Shown one piece after another: positions 32,012 to 33,794 of a DNA stretch of 33,794 nt. Every line of letters begins with the position of its first letter. Position 1 is the stretch's first letter. Position numbers and translations under genes: made by a program. Source of the DNA: a virus. Under the pieces are notes generated by a model. That model ran no database searches. It saw only the letters and a program-made list of their open reading frames with translations, and was not told the DNA's origin. The stretch is taken from positions 1 through 33,794 of the IMG/VR virus record IMGVR_UViG_3300021131_000031; one strand, written 5' to 3'.

Positions 32012-32604
32012 TCAGCGCCGAAAAATTACATCAATTGGGGATTGGAACGGAATGGAGCGAGCCATTGACCACGGCGTTTACCGCCTTTGGGATCAACGAT
32101 TTTAAACAACAAGCGGCCTTTATCGGCCAATGCTCACATGAATCAAACCATTTTAAGACGTTGCAAGAGAATCTTAATTACCGCGCCGAAACGTTGCAAA
32201 AATTGTTTAACCATCATTTTAGGGATATGGATGAAATACAAAAATATGCCCACAAACCTGAAATGATTGCCAATCGCATTTATTCCAAAAGAATGGGCAA
32301 TCGTGATGAATCTAGCGGAGATGGATGGCGGTTTCATGGCCGCGGGTTGATCCAATTGACTGGACACGATAATTATTGGCATTGTGGCCAAGTTGTTCAA
32401 AAAGACTTGGTAAAAGAACCCGATCTAGTTGCCTCGCCAATGTATGCCGCCCTAAGCGCTGGGTGGTTTTGGAACACGCACGGTTGCAATGCCATTGCGG
32501 AAAAAGAAGATTGGGTTGCGTTGACCAAACGCATCAACGGGGGCACAATTGGGCTAGATGATCGAATTTCGTTAACTAAACACGCACTAAGCGTATTGAG
32601 GTAA
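32008..32604 (+). CDS. GH19 endolysin (chitinase-like lysozyme)
   Basis: 198 residues, ATGA coupled to the i-spanin. FIGQCSHESNHFKTLQENLN (38-57) carries the catalytic glutamate at 45, and NRIYSKRMGN, GDGWRFHGRGLIQLTGHDNY (104-123) and KRINGG are GH19 core elements. The enzyme cuts peptidoglycan glycan strands. No signal peptide or membrane anchor is visible, so a holin should release it. Confidence 0.93.
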   Translation: MISAEKLHQLGIGTEWSEPLTTAFTAFGINDFKQQAAFIGQCSHESNHFKTLQENLNYRAETLQKLFNHHFRDMDEIQKYAHKPEMIANRIYSKRMGNRDESSGDGWRFHGRGLIQLTGHDNYWHCGQVVQKDLVKEPDLVASPMYAALSAGWFWNTHGCNAIAEKEDWVALTKRINGGTIGLDDRISLTKHALSVLR

Positions 32605-32606
32605 AT

Positions 32607-32822
32607 ATGGCAACCCATTTTAAAATCACACGCGGCGAATCAAAAAAAGACGATGATTCTCACTATGTCATTAAAAAAGAATGGCAAAAAGAACGCGAAC
32701 ACGTTATGAAAATTGAAAAAGAATTGAAAAAGCACGAAAAGACCGATATGTCACACGCGCACCCAAGACATAGCCCATCAAGCCAACCTAGCGCGGGCAT
32801 TCCAGCGTTGCGTAAGGGCTAA
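32607..32822 (+). CDS. Hypothetical charged protein, 71 aa
   Basis: Ribosome site is weak (GAGGT overlapping the previous stop). Very charged: KKEWQKEREHVMKIEKELKK, followed by a His/Pro/Ser tail. Last rightward gene; its TAA overlaps the stop of the convergent HNH-like gene. Conserved function unknown. Confidence 0.58.
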   Translation: MATHFKITRGESKKDDDSHYVIKKEWQKEREHVMKIEKELKKHEKTDMSHAHPRHSPSSQPSAGIPALRKG

Positions 32823-33133
32823 CGGTTTAAATACAAATCCGTTAATGGCACGCCTTTTGGCCAAAGATTATTGATTTGTAAATAGTGAATGGTTTGAATG
32901 TGCGCTAAATACCATGCGTGCATTCTTTCCGCCTTGGTCATTAAATGGCCGGCATCTATTTCTTGATGGCAAGATTGGCAAAGTGCCGCCACATAATTAT
33001 CCGATGCTTTGATGCCGCGGCCCTTTCCGCCGTGCCAATTAGAATGCGCGGCCTGAGATTCGTGATGACCACACCGTTGACAATTCATCGCCGCCACGAT
33101 CTTTAGTAAGGATTTGTTGCGAATGTAATTCAT
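32819..33133 (-). CDS. HNH-like/DUF968-type protein
   Basis: 104 residues from ATG 33133. Two Cys pairs (C18-x2-C21 and C52-x2-C55) frame the motif QAAHSNWHGGKGRGIKASDN, then ALCQSCHQEID, as in phage HNH/DUF968 or Ref-like recombination nucleases. A downstream ATG at 33088 would drop the IRNKSLLKIVAAM lead that I believe is conserved. The first 95 nt overlap the NrdR-like gene in another frame. A recombination or DNA-nicking role fits the company of rusA. Confidence 0.82.
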   Translation of the reverse strand: MNYIRNKSLLKIVAAMNCQRCGHHESQAAHSNWHGGKGRGIKASDNYVAALCQSCHQEIDAGHLMTKAERMHAWYLAHIQTIHYLQINNLWPKGVPLTDLYLNR

Positions 33134-33263
33134 CTTTGGAAATGATTTCACGTGTGCTATATCGGTGCCCGCCCTTACATTCGTATCGCCGCCGTTTGGA
33201 TTCATCATCATTGGTGCGTGTTTCTAATATTTTGCCGTTTAAACCACAATTGGGGCATTTCAT
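33039..33263 (-). CDS. NrdR-like zinc-ribbon protein
   Basis: 74 residues from ATG 33263, which overlaps the previous stop in an ATGA. It starts MKCPNCGLNGKILETRTNDD and goes on with SKRRRYECKGGHRYSTREI, the NrdR/Ogr-like pattern of two CxxC-type knuckles (C3, C6, C29, H33) around basic residues. The ATP-cone of true NrdR is absent. Likely a small DNA-binding regulator. Its last 31 codons overlap the HNH-like gene. Confidence 0.75.
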   Translation of the reverse strand: MKCPNCGLNGKILETRTNDDESKRRRYECKGGHRYSTREIISKDELHSQQILTKDRGGDELSTVWSSRISGRAF

Positions 33264-33586
33264 TCGTGTGACCTTATGCCTAACCGCTCGGATGCCTCGC
33301 GCGTGCGCCAAATGTCAATTGATAGCCGGCTAGCCTCTAGCTTATATTTCATTTCCTCCTCAACACACACCGCGGCCGTCAAATCATCAATTATTTTGGT
33401 GTATTCAGGATTCACTAGCGCCTCACGTTCTTGTGCCGCAATTTGGTTAAATTCACCGGCCACGGATCGCATGATCATCGCCTTGGCGGTTTTTAGTTTT
33501 AATTCGCACCCAATCCTAGCCGATTTGGCCACGGCGTATTGGGTGGCATTGTCGTAAATATATTGCGCGTGCCGTTCAGGTGTCAT
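33260..33586 (-). CDS. Hypothetical helical protein, 108 aa
   Basis: ATG 33586 has GAGGAAA upstream and lies inside the end of the 35-aa membrane peptide gene (11-nt overlap). A longer in-frame version from 33640 is less likely. Helical, with TAAVCVEEEMKYKLEASRLS. No family recognised. Coupled to the zinc-ribbon gene. Confidence 0.65.
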   Translation of the reverse strand: MTPERHAQYIYDNATQYAVAKSARIGCELKLKTAKAMIMRSVAGEFNQIAAQEREALVNPEYTKIIDDLTAAVCVEEEMKYKLEASRLSIDIWRTREASERLGIRSHE

Positions 33587-33683
33587 TAGACATTTCCTCA
33601 AGTAAAGCCCACAAGGCCATGCAAAAACAAATAACCACAAAAGTGATTAAAAACAATCCAAAAATAATCAACAAGGTATTCAT
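33576..33683 (-). CDS. Small membrane peptide, 35 aa
   Basis: ATG 33683 overlaps the PAPS reductase-like stop (ATGA), and TGA is at 33576. MNTLLIIFGLFLITFVVICF then CMALWALLEEMSNDT: one membrane span with an acidic tail. It fills the gap between two coupled genes. Too short for standard gene callers. Function unknown. Confidence 0.58.
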   Translation of the reverse strand: MNTLLIIFGLFLITFVVICFCMALWALLEEMSNDT

Positions 33684-33794
33684 TTGTAAGTTTCTTCTGC
33701 CATTTGACAAAATATAGAACATTCAATATGTTGTTCAGATGGGTAATTACCATCAGTAGGTTTTAATTCATCAAGATAACGATCTTTAAATATT
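33680..33794 (-). CDS. PAPS reductase-like protein, C-terminal part
   Basis: The end of the gene that begins at 710 on the other side of the circle junction. The last codons read CQMAEETYK and TGA (33680-33682). The copy of the 99-nt overlap is contained here. See the N-terminal entry for function. Confidence 0.8.
   Translation of the reverse strand, partial: IFKDRYLDELKPTDGNYPSEQHIECSIFCQMAEETYK
33696..33794. repeat. Terminal direct repeat, right copy
   Basis: Exact copy of bases 1-99. See left copy. Confidence 0.95.

Overview
The window is an essentially complete tailed-phage genome of the short-tailed (podovirus) type with a P22-like head. The first 99 bases are repeated exactly as the last 99, so the contig closes into a circle of 33,695 bp and the window edges cut one gene in two. 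The host cannot be read directly. Shine-Dalgarno sites, a two-component Rz/Rz1-type spanin and a GH19 endolysin point to a Gram-negative host, probably a proteobacterium. I saw no tRNA, integrase, CI-type repressor, DNA polymerase or CRISPR array.

Layout. A leftward block runs from about 2337 down through the circle junction to 32819: a Cro-like regulator, a DUF1376 replication-type protein with iteron-like repeats inside its gene, a 58-aa protein, a RusA resolvase, a PAPS-reductase-like protein across the junction, a 35-aa membrane peptide, a 108-aa protein, an NrdR-like zinc ribbon and an HNH-like protein. A divergent control region with operator-like palindromes (2321-2419) starts the rightward block. 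The rightward early genes (2466-6937) hold an ERF annealing protein, a YqaJ/lambda-type exonuclease, an SSB-like protein, a free-standing HNH protein and many small genes joined by ATGA or TAATG overlaps. A separate promoter, gene and hairpin unit lies at 6934-7389. It is followed by a zinc-finger/AT-hook protein, a GroES-like protein, a ParB-like protein and a Mom-like DNA modification protein.

The virion genes run from 9291 to 29762: a likely small terminase, the large terminase, P22-type portal, scaffold, major capsid, small virion-like proteins, a long tail fibre with a C-terminal S74 chaperone, P22 gp4-like and gp10-like tail-accessory proteins, three large candidate ejection proteins and a small collar-type tail protein. 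The lysis region (29759-32604) packs several small membrane proteins, a lipoprotein-like protein, an i-spanin with the o-spanin nested in another frame, and a GH19 endolysin. Its last genes converge on the leftward block with overlapping stop codons.

The main discovery is in the major capsid gene. It is split by a compact 245-nt group I intron (15007-15251). The intron has a perfect P1 with the diagnostic U-G pair at the 5' splice site, complementary P3 and P7 strands, a GAAA-capped P8, several P9 hairpins and a terminal G. Splicing joins 204 and 210 codons into one 414-residue coat protein. The intron carries no endonuclease gene. Other points of interest are the ParB-like/Mom-like pair, one accessory domain inserted into two adjacent tail-accessory proteins, possible origin iterons inside the replication gene, a likely ATT start codon, and several nested or heavily overlapping genes.
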